Part shown: positions 54,512 through 64,000 of the stretch, in pieces
How the letters are laid out: every line of letters begins with the position of its first letter
Position numbering within the stretch: position 1 is the first letter of the stretch
Assembly: GCA_963712655.1 (NCBI GenBank)
Contig: CAVQIT010000009.1
Span: forward strand, 372,001 to 436,000
Direction of reading: 5' to 3'
DNA: 64,000 nt
Source of the DNA: Pollutimonas sp963712655
GTDB taxonomy: Bacteria; Pseudomonadota; Gammaproteobacteria; Burkholderiales; Burkholderiaceae_B
Position numbers and translations under genes: made by a program
The notes under the pieces: generated by a model
Seen by the model: the letters and a program-made list of their open reading frames with translations, nothing else
Databases searched by the model: none
What the model was told of the DNA's origin: nothing

Positions 54512-57500
54512 ACAGCCCAGCGATAGCGCCGTGCGGGCCGCCGCCATTGATCCGGCCCGCTCTTTTCTGGTCCAGGCTCCCGCCGGTTCGGGCAAGACCG
54601 AACTGTTGACCGATAGAATTCTGGCCCTGTTGGCGACGGTCGGCCGGCCTGAGGAAATCGTGGCGATTACGTTCACGCGCAAGGCGGCATCGGAAATGCA
54701 TGCGCGCGTGCTGGGCAAGCTGGCCGCGGGCCTGGGGCCGTGTCCGCCCGAGGAATACAAGAAACGCAGTTGGCAGTTGGCGCAACAGGCCATGCGGCGC
54801 AATGACGAATTGGGCTGGAACCTGCTGCAATACCCTGCGCGCTTAAGCATACGCACCATAGATTCGTTTTGCACGTATCTGGTGCGGGCCATGCCGTGGC
54901 TTAGCTCCCTGGGAGGTTTGCCGGCCATTGCCGATAATGCCCGGGAACACTACGACGCGGCGGCCAAGGCCACGCTTGCCATGGCCGACGAGAACGAATC
55001 CGTGGCAAGGTTTCTTGCGCATCTGGACGTGAACCGGCAAAGCGCGCAGAGCTTGCTGGCCGATATGCTGGCGGGCCGCGATCACTGGCTGCCGCTGCTG
55101 GCGCACGGCAGCGACGTCGATCAGTTGCTCGAGAATCTGGACAGGGCGGTGCAATCCGACTTGCAGCGCCTGGCCCAGGCCATGCCGCCCGCTTGGGCCG
55201 CATCCCTGGCTCCTTCGGTATCGCGCGCGGCCGGTGTGCTGGCGGGCAACGGCACGCCCGAGCCGTGGTGCATTCTGGAAGATTGGCGGGGCGAGCTGTT
55301 CGATACCGATATCAGCAGCCTGCCGCAATGGCAGGCTTTGGCCGATGTGCTCCTTACCAAGGAAAATAAGCTCCGGCGCACGGTCAACATTCGTCAGGGT
55401 TTTGAAGCCAAGGCGTCATACAAGGATGATTTCCTGGCCTGGATCAAGGCAGTGCCCGAATCCGAGCCCTGGATATCCGCCCTGGCCGATATCCGCGGCG
55501 CTCCGGTCGATGGCTACAGCGTCGAACAGCAGGAAATCCTGCACGTCCTGATCAGCGTCTTGCGATTGGCCGCGGCCCAGTTGAATGTTTGCTTCACTGA
55601 AGCGGCCGAGGTGGATTTCACCGAAATTTCGCGGCGCGCCCTGGAGGCCTTGGGACAGGTGGACGATCCCAGCGATCTGCTGCTGGCCCTGGACACGGTC
55701 ATCCGCCATATTCTGGTCGATGAATTCCAGGACACCAGCCAATCGCAAATTCAGTTGCTCGAGCGCCTGACCTCGGGCTGGATGCCGGACGATGGCCGCA
55801 CCTTGTTCCTGGTGGGCGATCCCATGCAGTCGATCTACCGCTTTCGCAAAGCCGAAGTTGGCCTGTTCCTGACGGTGAAAGAGCATGGCCTGGGCGAAGT
55901 GTCCCTGACGCCGCTGGAATTGAAAGACAATTTTCGTTCGCAAGCGCATCTGGTCGATTGGGTCAATCGAACTTGCGGACCTATTTTCCCTAAAGAGGAC
56001 CATCCCGGACTGGGGGCGATACGCTATACGGATTCGGTGGCGTTCAACGAGGGCGTGGAGGGTCTGGGGGTGGAATTTCATCCAGTCTGGACACTCAAGG
56101 GCAAGCAGGCCGACGACGCCGACGACCCGGCCGCCACGGCCGAGTCCATAGCCATCCAGTTGGCCAAGGAAGCCTTGCTGCGCTATCCGGACAGCGATCA
56201 TCCGGTGGCGATACTGGTCAGGGCCAGAACCCATCTCGATAGCATCGTGCACCGCCTGGCCCAGCAAAATATTCCGTGCCGCGCCGTGGAGCTGGTATCG
56301 CTCAAGTCGCGCCAGGTGGTCATAGATCTGGCGCAATTGGCGCGGGCCTTGTCGCATCCGGCCGACCGGCTGGCCTGGCTATCGGTATTGCGTTCGCCGC
56401 TATGCGGGCTTACCTTGAACAGCCTGCACGCCTTGTGCGGCGCCGATTTGCGTTGCGCCATTCCCGCGCTGCTGGCCAAGTGGCTGGCGCAAGACGGCCA
56501 GGGCGATGCCTCCCTGGACCAGATGGAGGCCAGGCGCATGCGGCATGCGGCGGCAGTGCTGCTGGACGCCGGCAATGCCTCGGGCGCTATTCCGTTTGCC
56601 GCCTGGCTGCAAAGCTGCTGGCAGCGCCTGGGCGGGCCCCGCATTTACAGCAGCCAGAGCGATGCGGCCGATGCCGAACGCCTGTTCCGGCTGGTCGAGG
56701 AACTGGCTCCCTATGGCAATCTGAATCCGATAGCGTTGGACGAGAGACTGGAAAAGCTGTACGCCGCGCCGAACAGCAGCGGGCGGGCGGTAGAGGTCAT
56801 GACCATACACAAATCCAAGGGGCTGGAATTCGAAACCGTCATCCTGGCCGGCCTGCACCGCAGGCCCAAAGGGGATACGGCGCCTTTGCTGCGTTTCGAG
56901 CATAGCGGCGGCGAGCTTTTACTGGGCCCCATCAAGCACAAAGTATCGGACGAACAGGATCCGGTGTCGGTATACCTGGCCGGGCGCGACAAGAAGCGCG
57001 GGGCCTACGAGGCCGACCGGCTGCTGTATGTGGCCTTGACCCGCGCTCGTCAGCAACTGCACTTGATTGGCGCGGTGGGCCTGGAAAATGGCGTTGCCAT
57101 GAAAAAGCCCGATACCACCTCCTTATTGGGACGCCTATGGGATTACATGCAAGCGCCCGATATCCCGGATCTTGCCGAACTGGCCCTCGACGGCGCCGCG
57201 CCGGATATGTCCAGGCCGCAACGCATGCTGGTGCGCATGGCGCCGCAGTCCCTGCCGCCCGATATGGCGCCTCGCGCCGCCTTGAGCCAGGTCAGCGCCT
57301 GGACCTGGCGGCCGGACTCGGGCCATGAAAGCATGATAGGGACGGTGGCGCATGCCTGGCTGGAGCGCATAGGCAAAGAGGGTGTAGATAGCTGGTCCGT
57401 AGAGCGGGTCGATGCTTGCCTGCCGGTTTTCCGCAAGCAGCTCAGCCGCGCCGGCCTGGCCGCGGGGGCTATCGACGCCGCCGCGCAGGTATTGCGCGAC

Positions 57501-57824
57501 ACCCTGGCCGCCACGCTGGCAAGTCCCAAAGGCCAGTGGCTCCTGTGGGCCGCGCGCGCGCATCGGGAATGGTCGCTGCTGGATGCGAGCGGGCGCGTTT
57601 CGGTGATAGACCTGGCGATTTCGCAGGAGCGGGATTGGCTGGTCGTAGACTACAAGACCGGCGTGCCGCGCGAGGACGAGCCGCGCGATGCCTTCGCCGC
57701 CCGCATGCGCGAGCGCTACCGCGAACAAATCGAACGCTATTGCGCCCATGTCAGCGCCCTGGACGGGCGCCCCGCGCGCGGCGCGCTGTATTTTCCGCGC
57801 GCCGATGTGTGGGTGGACTACTGA
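54501..57824 (+). CDS. AddA/RecB-like UvrD helicase-nuclease
   Basis: 1107 residues from a GTG at 54501 with GAGGAG upstream. SF1 motifs are all present: FLVQAPAGSGKTELLTDRIL, IVAITFTRKAASEMHAR, HILVDEFQDTSQSQIQLLE, FLVGDPMQSIYRFRKAEVG, VMTIHKSKGLEFETVILAG, and RLLYVALTRARQQLHLIG. The C-terminal nuclease has VIDLAISQERDWLVVDYKTG. It is the motor partner of the preceding AddB-like protein. No recB, recC or recD gene is in the window. Confidence 0.9.
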   Translation: MPIKQPSDSAVRAAAIDPARSFLVQAPAGSGKTELLTDRILALLATVGRPEEIVAITFTRKAASEMHARVLGKLAAGLGPCPPEEYKKRSWQLAQQAMRRNDELGWNLLQYPARLSIRTIDSFCTYLVRAMPWLSSLGGLPAIADNAREHYDAAAKATLAMADENESVARFLAHLDVNRQSAQSLLADMLAGRDHWLPLLAHGSDVDQLLENLDRAVQSDLQRLAQAMPPAWAASLAPSVSRAAGVLAGNGTPEPWCILEDWRGELFDTDISSLPQWQALADVLLTKENKLRRTVNIRQGFEAKASYKDDFLAWIKAVPESEPWISALADIRGAPVDGYSVEQQEILHVLISVLRLAAAQLNVCFTEAAEVDFTEISRRALEALGQVDDPSDLLLALDTVIRHILVDEFQDTSQSQIQLLERLTSGWMPDDGRTLFLVGDPMQSIYRFRKAEVGLFLTVKEHGLGEVSLTPLELKDNFRSQAHLVDWVNRTCGPIFPKEDHPGLGAIRYTDSVAFNEGVEGLGVEFHPVWTLKGKQADDADDPAATAESIAIQLAKEALLRYPDSDHPVAILVRARTHLDSIVHRLAQQNIPCRAVELVSLKSRQVVIDLAQLARALSHPADRLAWLSVLRSPLCGLTLNSLHALCGADLRCAIPALLAKWLAQDGQGDASLDQMEARRMRHAAAVLLDAGNASGAIPFAAWLQSCWQRLGGPRIYSSQSDAADAERLFRLVEELAPYGNLNPIALDERLEKLYAAPNSSGRAVEVMTIHKSKGLEFETVILAGLHRRPKGDTAPLLRFEHSGGELLLGPIKHKVSDEQDPVSVYLAGRDKKRGAYEADRLLYVALTRARQQLHLIGAVGLENGVAMKKPDTTSLLGRLWDYMQAPDIPDLAELALDGAAPDMSRPQRMLVRMAPQSLPPDMAPRAALSQVSAWTWRPDSGHESMIGTVAHAWLERIGKEGVDSWSVERVDACLPVFRKQLSRAGLAAGAIDAAAQVLRDTLAATLASPKGQWLLWAARAHREWSLLDASGRVSVIDLAISQERDWLVVDYKTGVPREDEPRDAFAARMRERYREQIERYCAHVSALDGRPARGALYFPRADVWVDY

Positions 57825-57851
57825 AACCTCAAACTCCTGTTAAACTCTTGT

Positions 57852-57950
57852 CTGGCGGGCCCCTTCGCATGGTTCGGCGGTGAAACTGGTCAGGTCGGGA
57901 ACGAAGCAGCCATAGTCGCTTAGGATCAGTGCCGAAGTCAGGCTCGCCTT
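57852..57950 (+). ncRNA. ffs: 4.5S / signal recognition particle RNA (small type)
   Basis: The terminal stem GGCGGGCC near 57854 pairs with GGCTCGCC at 57941-57948. The conserved SRP apical loop region reads CTGGTCAGGTCGGGAACGAA then GCAGCCA, as in 4.5S RNA, where Ffh binds. It is followed by CCTGTTTTTC, a T-rich stop. Location just ahead of dnaX is the usual beta-proteobacterial position. Confidence 0.9.
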
Positions 57951-58050
57951 CCTGTTTTTCTGTTTATCGCCCCAAATGCCCGCAAGCTTGCGTCTAATCC
58001 GGTACACTTTTCGTTTATCGTTTCATAGCCTCTGGCTTTAAGTTCTTTGC

Positions 58051-60165
58051 ATGACTTATCTGGTTCTGGCGCGTAAATGGCGGCCGCGTTCGTTTGACAC
58101 CCTCATCGGCCAGGACCATGTGGTCCGGGCGCTGACGCATGCCTTGTCAACCCAGCGTCTGCATCATGCCTGGCTATTCACCGGCACGCGCGGCGTGGGC
58201 AAGACGACGCTCTCGCGTATTCTGGCCAAGTCGCTGAATTGCGAAACCGGCATTACCGCCACGCCTTGCGGCGTCTGCCGCGCCTGTACGGAGATCGATA
58301 CCGGCCGTTTCGTCGATTATGTCGAACTCGATGCGGCCTCGAACCGGGGCGTCGAAGAAATGACCCAGTTGCTCGAGCAGGCGGTGTATGCCCCGGGCAG
58401 CGGCCGTTTCAAGGTCTACATGATAGACGAAGTGCACATGCTGACCGGGCATGCGTTCAACGCCATGCTCAAGACGCTCGAAGAGCCGCCTCCGCATGTG
58501 AAGTTCATTCTGGCCACCACCGATCCGCAGAAAATCCCGGTTACGGTGCTGTCGCGCTGCCTGCAATTCAATCTGAAGCAGATGACCGCCGAAGCCATCG
58601 TCGGCGCATTTGCAGGAAGTGCTGGGCGAGGAAGACATGCAGTTCGAAACGCCCGCCTTGCGCCTGCTGGCGCAAGCCGCGTCGCGGGTCGATGCGCGAT
58701 GCATTGTCGCTGACCGACCAGGCTATCGCGTATAGCGCCGGCAATCTCACGACCGATGCCGTGCAGGGCATGCTGGGCACTATCGACCACCGGCACCTGA
58801 TCGGCCTGCTGAGGCTCTGGCCGCGGGCGATGCCACGCAGGTGTTGCGCGTGGCCGACGAACTCGCGGCGCGCGGCTTGTCTTATTCCGGGGCGCTGGCC
58901 GATCTGGCGGTGCTGCTGTCGCGCATTGCGCATGCAGCAGCGCATCCCCGGCACAATGCCCGGCCGACGACCCTCATGGCCGACGACATTGCGCGGCTGG
59001 CAGGCAGCCTGCATCCCGATCAGGTTCAATTGTTTTATTCGGTGGCGGTGCATAGCCGCGCCGGAATTGGCGCTGGCGCCCGATGAATACGCCGGTTTCG
59101 TGATGGCGTGCCTGCGCATGCTGGCGCTTGTGCCTGCCGGGTCTTTGCCGCCGGCCGATGGCCCGCCGCCATCGCCGGGCGCCATTGTGTGCACCTGCCG
59201 GCGTAGCTGCCGCGCGCGAAGCCGGCGCAGCCCCCCGTCAGCGCGGCGCCGGCCGTGCCGCGGCCATTGCCTCGCCATCGGCGGCGGGCAAGCCCGTAGC
59301 GGCCAGGGCCGCGGTTTCCGCTCCCGATCCGCGCCCGCGGTCCCTCCAGGCCCGCGGCTCATGCCGCCAGGCGCCGGTCGCGCCCATCATCCAAACCGTC
59401 TCGCCAGACGCTGCGCCTCCGGACGACACACCCGCCTGGGAAGAGGCGCCCGCCCACGCGGCGCCCGTTGCACCCCGGCAAAACCAGCCTGTTCTCAGTC
59501 GGCCCCCGCGCCGCAAGACCAGCCGCCGCAGCGGGCCAGGCCAAACCGCCCAGCCTGCTGACGATACGGCGTTTGAAACCCTGCAGTCCCCCGATTCCGA
59601 AAACCCACGGCCGCACGAATTCGAACCGCTGGACGAAGATCGCTTCGAGCCCGTCGCAATAGGCGATCCCGATTTCGAAATGCTCGACGGTCCGCTGGAA
59701 GGCGCAGCCGAGCTGGCCACGCCGGTGTTTGCCTCCGAACGCAAGAAAACCCAATCGCCCCGCCTGCGCACCATGAACGGTCAAGCCTGGCCCGCGTTGG
59801 CGGCGTCTTTGCCGGTGACCGGGCTGGCTGCCGAGTTGGCGCGCCAAAGCGAATGGCTGGGCGTGCAGGGCGAACAGATCAATTTGCGCGTCGCCATTCG
59901 CACACTGGCTGAAAGCCCCGGCAAGGCGCGCTTATGCACCGTCTTGTCGGAACACTTCGGCACGGTGGTGCAGCTTAACGTGGAATACGGCGCCACTGGC
60001 GATGAAACGGCGCATGCGGTCGCGCAGGCGCAAAAAGTCGTTCGCCAGCAAGAGGCCGAACAGGCCGTGGCGGTCGATCCCTTTGTGCAGATTCTTGTCA
60101 GCGAGTTCGGCGCCAAGGTGGTGCCCGGCTCCATCAGCGCCGTGCCTCTGGATCGGGCCGCTTAG
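58051..60165 (+). CDS. dnaX: DNA polymerase III gamma/tau subunit, with many frame breaks
   Basis: The first 185 codons are intact (YLVLARKWRPRSFDTLIGQD, WLFTGTRGVGKTTLSRILAK, zinc-like CETGITATPCGVCRACTEI, YMIDEVHMLTGHAFNAMLK). From 58604 to about 59300 the conserved protein hops among all three frames at least eight times: HLQEVLGEED, SMRDALSLTDQ, then EALAAGDATQVLRVADELA, MQQRIPGTM, ADDIARLAGSLHPDQVQ, and ELALAPDEYAGFVMACLRML. Most breaks are one extra base (for example 58931, 58959-58961, 59061-59062). The C-terminal tau region resumes before 59600 and ends at 60165. DnaX is essential, so a true pseudogene is unlikely unless another copy exists. Confidence 0.85.
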
Positions 60166-60206
60166 GCCTCGCCTTTACTTATTCTCTTATTTCAGGAAAG
60201 CTAGTC

Positions 60207-60533
60207 ATGATGAAAGGACAAATTGCCGGTTTGATGCGCCAGGCGCAGCAAATGCAGGAAAACATGAAAAAGGCGCAGGATGCGCTTGCCGATATCATTG
60301 TCGAGGGCGGCTCCGGCGGCGGTCTGGTAAAAGTCTCCATGACATGCCGCCACGACGTCAAGCGCGTCACTATCGATCCCAGCCTGCTGGCCGATGACAA
60401 GGACATGCTGGAAGACTTGGTGGCCGCCGCGTTCAACGATGCCTTGCGCAAAGCGGAAGCCACCTCCCAGGAAAAAATGTCCGCTGTCACAGCCGGCATG
60501 CCTTTGCCTCCAGGGATGAAACTGCCGTTCTGA
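60207..60533 (+). CDS. ybaB: YbaB/EbfC nucleoid-associated protein
   Basis: 108 residues. KGQIAGLMRQAQQMQENMKK, LADIIVEGGSGGGLVKVSMT and MPLPPGMKLPF are standard YbaB features. It binds DNA as a dimer. It lies between dnaX and recR, and its stop overlaps the recR start (TGATG). Confidence 0.94.
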   Translation: MMKGQIAGLMRQAQQMQENMKKAQDALADIIVEGGSGGGLVKVSMTCRHDVKRVTIDPSLLADDKDMLEDLVAAAFNDALRKAEATSQEKMSAVTAGMPLPPGMKLPF

Positions 60534-61142
60534 TGGACGAGCCGCTGCCCGAGCCCGAGCCGCTCAAAACCCTGATCGATGCCTTGCGCCGCTTGCCCGG
60601 CGTAGGGGTGCGTTCGGCCCGCCGCATGGCCTACCATTTGCTTCAGCACGACCTGAGCGGCGCGCGATCAACTCAGCCGCGCCCTGGCCAATGCCGTGCA
60701 GGGCTTGCGTCATTGCTCGCGCTGCAACGGTTTTTCGGAAGAGGATATCTGCGCCACTTGCGCCAATCCCAAGCGCGATCCTTCCGTCCTGTGCGTGGTC
60801 GAAACCCCGGCCGACCAGAACATGATCGAATCCAGCCACGGCTATCGCGGCCTGTACTACGTCCTGATGGGACGCCTGGCGCCGCTGGAAGGCGTGGGTC
60901 CCCACGAATTGCGCTTCGATCGCCTGATCGGGCGCGCCACCGATGGCCTGGTGCGCGAAGTCATCCTTGCCACCAACTTCACGGCCGAAGGCGAAACCAC
61001 AGCCCATTACCTGTCCGAACTGCTGCGTTCGCAAGGTTTGTCGGTGACCCGCCTGGCGCGGGGGGTTCCGGCGGGCAGCGAACTGGAATATGTCGATGCG
61101 GGCACCATAGCCTGGGCCCTGATGGAAAGGCGCAGCACCTAG
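60533..61142 (+). CDS. recR: Recombination protein RecR, with one frame break
   Basis: About 203 residues when joined. Frame 1 gives LKTLIDALRRLPGVGVRSAR and MAYHLLQHDLSG; a shift within 60660-60668 (GGCGCGCGATC) moves to the frame with LSRALANAVQGLRHCSRCNG, the zinc finger CSRCNGFSEEDICATC, the Toprim part CVVETPADQNMIE and the C-terminal LARGVPAGSELEYVDAGTIA. RecR works with RecO and RecF in gap repair. The stop codon lies inside a 25-bp palindrome. Confidence 0.9.
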
Positions 61143-61212
61143 AGATGCTCTGATCAAATCCGTCCGGCTGCCGCATCCTTTGCCAGGCGGATTTGATCAG
61201 AGCATCTCTAGG
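61138..61212. repeat. Perfect 25-bp inverted repeat overlapping the recR stop
   Basis: Left arm 61138-61162 and right arm 61188-61212 are exact complements (CCTAGAGATGCTCTGATCAA plus ATCCG), with a 25-nt loop. The recR stop TAG is inside the left arm. No T run follows, so it is not a classic terminator. The inner part resembles the left end of the repeat at 46175-46323. Confidence 0.85.
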
Positions 61213-61407
61213 CCGGACACACACGACGTTGTTTGCATGTCCGGCCCGCGGTTCTCGGGGACCCGATCGGCGAAACAGGGCCGTCTATTCCTGTCAGGCA
61301 TGCATTCAGCCGGTAAAATTGCCCTCCGCCACAGTGAAACTCCCGATAAGCAGTGCTTGTATTCTCGGGTAAGATGTAAAAAACTCATACCGTCAAGGAG
61401 ACACTTA

Positions 61408-62448
61408 ATGACCATTTCCCGCCGCGATCTACTTAAACTGGCTGGCGTTGCCGGCGCCGCAACCGTTGCGCCCGGAATCGCCCAGGCCCAGAAACTCGAA
61501 AAGAAAGACGTAACCATCGCCGTGGGCGGCCAGGCCCTGATTTACTACCTCCCCTTGTCCATTGCCCATATCAACGGCTATTTCAAGGACGAAGGCCTGA
61601 ACGTGCAAATCGCCGATTTCGCCGGCGGCTCCAAGGCTTTACAGGCCGTGGTAGGCGGCAGCGCCGATGTGGTTTCGGGCGCCTTCGAACACACGATTAC
61701 CTTGCAATCCAAGGGCCAGGCCTACCGCGCTTTCGCGCAGCAAGGGCGCGCGCCCATGATCGTGCTCGTGGTCTCCAACAAGACCATGGCCGACTACAAA
61801 ACGCCGGCCGACTTCAAAGGCAAGAAAATCGGCGTTACCGCGCCGGGTTCCTCCACCAACATGATGGCCAGCTTTTTCCTGGCCAAGCACGGCCTGAAGC
61901 CTTCCGATGTCTCGTTCATCGGGGTAGGCGCGGGCGCCGGCGCGATTACCGCCATGCGTACCGGGCAGATCGACGCCATGGCCAACCTGGATCCGGTCAT
62001 CAGCACGCTGGTCAAGGAAAACTCGGTCAAGGTCGTCGCCGACACCCGCACCCTGAAAGACACGCTGGAAATTTTCGGCGGCAACATGCCCTCGGGCTGC
62101 ATGTACGCGTCGCAAGAATTCCTCGATAAAAATCCCAACACCGCCCAGGCCTTGGCCAACGCCATTGTGCGCGCCGACAAATGGATACAAGCGACCAGTC
62201 CCGATGAAATCGCCAAGGTGGTGCCTAAATCTTATTTGCTGGGCGATCCCGAACTCTACAAGCTGGCGCTCACGGGCAATAAAGAAGCCTTGTCGCCCGA
62301 CGGCAGCGTGCAGGACGACGGTCCGTCCACCGCATTGAAGGCCTTGGTTGCTTTCGTGCCCAACTTCCCGGCCGACAAGATCGACGTTTCAAAAATCTGG
62401 ACCAACGACCTCATCGCCAAAGCCAACAAGAAGTATCCGAATGCCTGA
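61408..62448 (+). CDS. ABC transporter substrate-binding protein (NMT1/SsuA-like)
   Basis: 346 residues from the ATG at 61408 with AAGGAGA upstream. A Tat-type leader (SRRDLLKLAGVAGAATVAPG) is followed by an SsuA/NMT1-type fold: ALIYYLPLSIAHINGYFKDE, NVQIADFAGGSKALQAVVGG, KIGVTAPGSSTNMMASFFL. The family binds nitrate, sulfonates, taurine or pyrimidine precursors. It heads a three-gene transporter operon; the ATPase gene overlaps it by eight bases. Confidence 0.92.
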   Translation: MTISRRDLLKLAGVAGAATVAPGIAQAQKLEKKDVTIAVGGQALIYYLPLSIAHINGYFKDEGLNVQIADFAGGSKALQAVVGGSADVVSGAFEHTITLQSKGQAYRAFAQQGRAPMIVLVVSNKTMADYKTPADFKGKKIGVTAPGSSTNMMASFFLAKHGLKPSDVSFIGVGAGAGAITAMRTGQIDAMANLDPVISTLVKENSVKVVADTRTLKDTLEIFGGNMPSGCMYASQEFLDKNPNTAQALANAIVRADKWIQATSPDEIAKVVPKSYLLGDPELYKLALTGNKEALSPDGSVQDDGPSTALKALVAFVPNFPADKIDVSKIWTNDLIAKANKKYPNA

Positions 62449-63251
62449 CGCTGCACTACTGCTCGACAATATCACTTGCACCTTCACCTCCCACGAGGGC
62501 GGCAAGCAGGGCTACACAGCGGTCAAGGAAGCCTCGATCGCCATCGCTCCGGGCGAATTCGTTTCGGTGGTCGGGCCCACCGGCTGCGGCAAGTCCACCT
62601 TGCTCAATGTAGGGGCGGGCCTGCTGGCCCCGTCGCTGGGCGAGGTGAAAGTCTTCGGGAAAACGCTGCAAGGCGTGAACCACCGCGCCGGCTATATGTT
62701 CCAGGGCGAGGCGCTCATGCCCTGGCGCAGCGCCTTGTCCAACGTGACGGCCGGGCTGGAATTCGCCAACGTGCCAAGCGCGCAGGCGCAAGAGCAAGGA
62801 CGCGAATGGCTGAAAAGAGTGGGGCTGGGCGGTTTCGAGAACCGTTATCCGCATCAGATGTCGGGCGGGATGCGCAAGCGGGCCATGCTGGCCCAAACGC
62901 TGCATCCGCGATCCCGATATCATTCTTATGGACGAGCCCTTTTCGGCGCTCGACGTCCAGACGCGCCAACTGATGGAAAACGAAGTCCTGGACTTATGGA
63001 TGGCCAAGCGCAAGGCGGTGCTGTTCATCACCCACGATCTGGACGAGGCCATCGCCATGAGCGACAGGGTGGTGGTGCTGTCGGCCGGTCCGGCCACGCA
63101 TCCCATTGGCGAATTCGACATCGACATCCCCCGTCCGCGCGATGTCGCCGAGGTGCGCAGCAATCCGCGTTTTATCGAATTGCACAAGGCCATCTGGGAT
63201 GTCTTGCGCGAAGAAGTGTTAAAGGGCTATGCCCAACAAAAGCGGGCCTGA
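62441..63251 (+). CDS. ABC transporter ATPase (SsuB/TauB-like), with one frame break
   Basis: About 269 residues when joined. The first frame holds Walker A VVGPTGCGKSTLLNVGAGLL, the Q-loop YMFQGEALMPW and signature HQMSGGMRKRAMLAQTL. One extra base at about 62900-62904 shifts the frame; the second frame continues IRDPDIILMDEPFSALD (Walker B), LFITHDLDEAIAMSDRVVVL and the C-terminus. All catalytic parts are present once joined, so this is treated as one gene. Confidence 0.9.
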
Positions 63252-63252
63252 A

Positions 63253-64000
63253 ATGTCCAAGTCACATAAATCGAAGTCGTCGTCCATGCGGTTCTGGCAG
63301 ATCCTGCTTTTGTTGATTATCATCGTCGCCTGGCACATCGGCGGGCGCGACAAGGATTTCGCGTTTTTTTTCGGCCAGCCCATCGAAATCGCCAAAGTGA
63401 TTTGGGCCTGGTTTGTCGTCAATGCCGATATCTACCGTCATTTGGGCGTGACGCTTTCCGAAACGGTCCTGGCTTTTTTCATCGGGACCATCGCGGGTCT
63501 GGCCGTCGGGCTATGGCTGGGCCTGTCGCGCGGGGCCAGCGCGCTGCTCGATCCCTACATCACCGCCGCCAACTCCATGCCGCGGGTCATCCTGGCCCCG
63601 ATTTTCGGCATGTGGTTCGGCCTGGGCATCTGGTCCAAGGTCGCCTTGGCGGTAACCCTGGTGTTTTTCATCGTGTTTTTCAATGTCTACCAGGGTGTGC
63701 GCGAAGTCAGCTCCACCTTGCTCGACAACGCCCGCATGCTGGGCGCCAATCGCAAGCAGCTTTTGCGCCATGTCTATATTCCTTCCGCGACAAGCTGGGT
63801 GTTCTCCAGCCTGCATACATCCGTAGGCCTGGCGTTTGTAGGCGCGGTGGTGGGCGAATACCTAGGGTCCGCCAGCGGCGTGGGCTATCTTATCCTGCAG
63901 GCCGAGGGCACGCTGGACGTCAATACGGTATTCGCGGGCATCGTGGTCCTGACGGTGTTTGCCCTGATACTCGATGGCCTGGTCACCTTGTTCGAAGATC
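63253..64000 (+). CDS. ABC transporter permease (SsuC/TauC-like), cut by window end
   Basis: 249 residues visible; no stop before the window end. After a lysine/serine-rich start, membrane segments follow (FWQILLLLIIIVAWHIGG and others). The EAA loop is REVSSTLLDNARMLGANRKQ then LLRHVYIPSATSWVFSSLH, and VGAVVGEYLGSASGVGYLIL is typical of the family. It starts two bases after the ATPase stop. Confidence 0.9.
   Translation, partial: MSKSHKSKSSSMRFWQILLLLIIIVAWHIGGRDKDFAFFFGQPIEIAKVIWAWFVVNADIYRHLGVTLSETVLAFFIGTIAGLAVGLWLGLSRGASALLDPYITAANSMPRVILAPIFGMWFGLGIWSKVALAVTLVFFIVFFNVYQGVREVSSTLLDNARMLGANRKQLLRHVYIPSATSWVFSSLHTSVGLAFVGAVVGEYLGSASGVGYLILQAEGTLDVNTVFAGIVVLTVFALILDGLVTLFED

Noticed and set aside
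58604..59300. dnaX frame changes as programmed frameshifting or a pseudogene
   Set aside because: Programmed shifting uses one slippery site, and a pseudogene would also gather stops and substitutions. Here conserved protein is retained across all frames.

Overview
The window looks like a chromosomal segment of a Gram-negative betaproteobacterium, most likely Alcaligenaceae (the Bordetella/Achromobacter/Pusillimonas group). Reasons: three Bug/TctC-type periplasmic receptors, the hda-purM and ffs-dnaX-ybaB-recR orders, the two-subunit GlyQ/GlyS synthetase, the AddAB-like repair pair of beta-proteobacteria, and high-GC coding. I cannot name the species from the sequence alone.

Layout. 0.3-3.2 kb: a UvrD-like helicase carrying a C-terminal DUF5710-type domain, and a small YkuD L,D-transpeptidase. 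3.23-4.63 kb: copy 1 of a large palindromic repeat element. 4.7-21.0 kb: membrane antiporter, FAD monooxygenase, hslR, an orphan type VI immunity-like protein, an OYE-family reductase, and a catabolic acyl-CoA block (crotonase, three acyl-CoA dehydrogenases, CoA transferase, two Bug receptors, IclR regulator), followed by a FadE-like dehydrogenase. 21.01-22.56 kb: copy 2 of the element in the opposite orientation. 22.6-28.3 kb: gloA, YgjP-like protease, plsC, gmhB, glyS, glyQ. 28.5-33.8 kb: crotonase, class I fumarase, then a MaoC/CoA-transferase/CitE-lyase operon that fits C5-dicarboxylate (mesaconate/citramalate) breakdown. 33.9-44.1 kb: housekeeping (folK, pcnB, HAD phosphatase, hda, purM, miaA, mutL, dedA, amiC, tsaE). 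44.1-49.3 kb: AEC transporter, Bug receptor, tRNA-Arg(CCT), ung, a possible 37-residue membrane protein, ybaK, xerD. 49.5-51.8 kb: modABC behind a ModE-type box. 51.9-57.8 kb: AddB-like and AddA-like proteins. 57.9-61.2 kb: 4.5S RNA, dnaX, ybaB, recR. 61.4-64 kb: an SsuABC/TauABC-type ABC transporter cut by the window end.

The most unusual content is the pair of about 1.4 and 1.55 kb non-coding elements. Each has terminal inverted repeats starting AATGG, subterminal 22-bp tandem repeats, two long stems (35-nt arms) and two shorter hairpins around a core. The four stems differ in sequence, yet almost every change in one arm is matched in its partner arm, which is a covariation signature. No transposase is encoded in or beside them.

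Six genes, including several universally important ones (glyS, purM, mutL, dnaX, recR and an ABC ATPase), contain single-base frame breaks, some visibly in short homopolymers. The likeliest reading is residual consensus error in the assembly, not pseudogenes; the annotation treats each as one gene.
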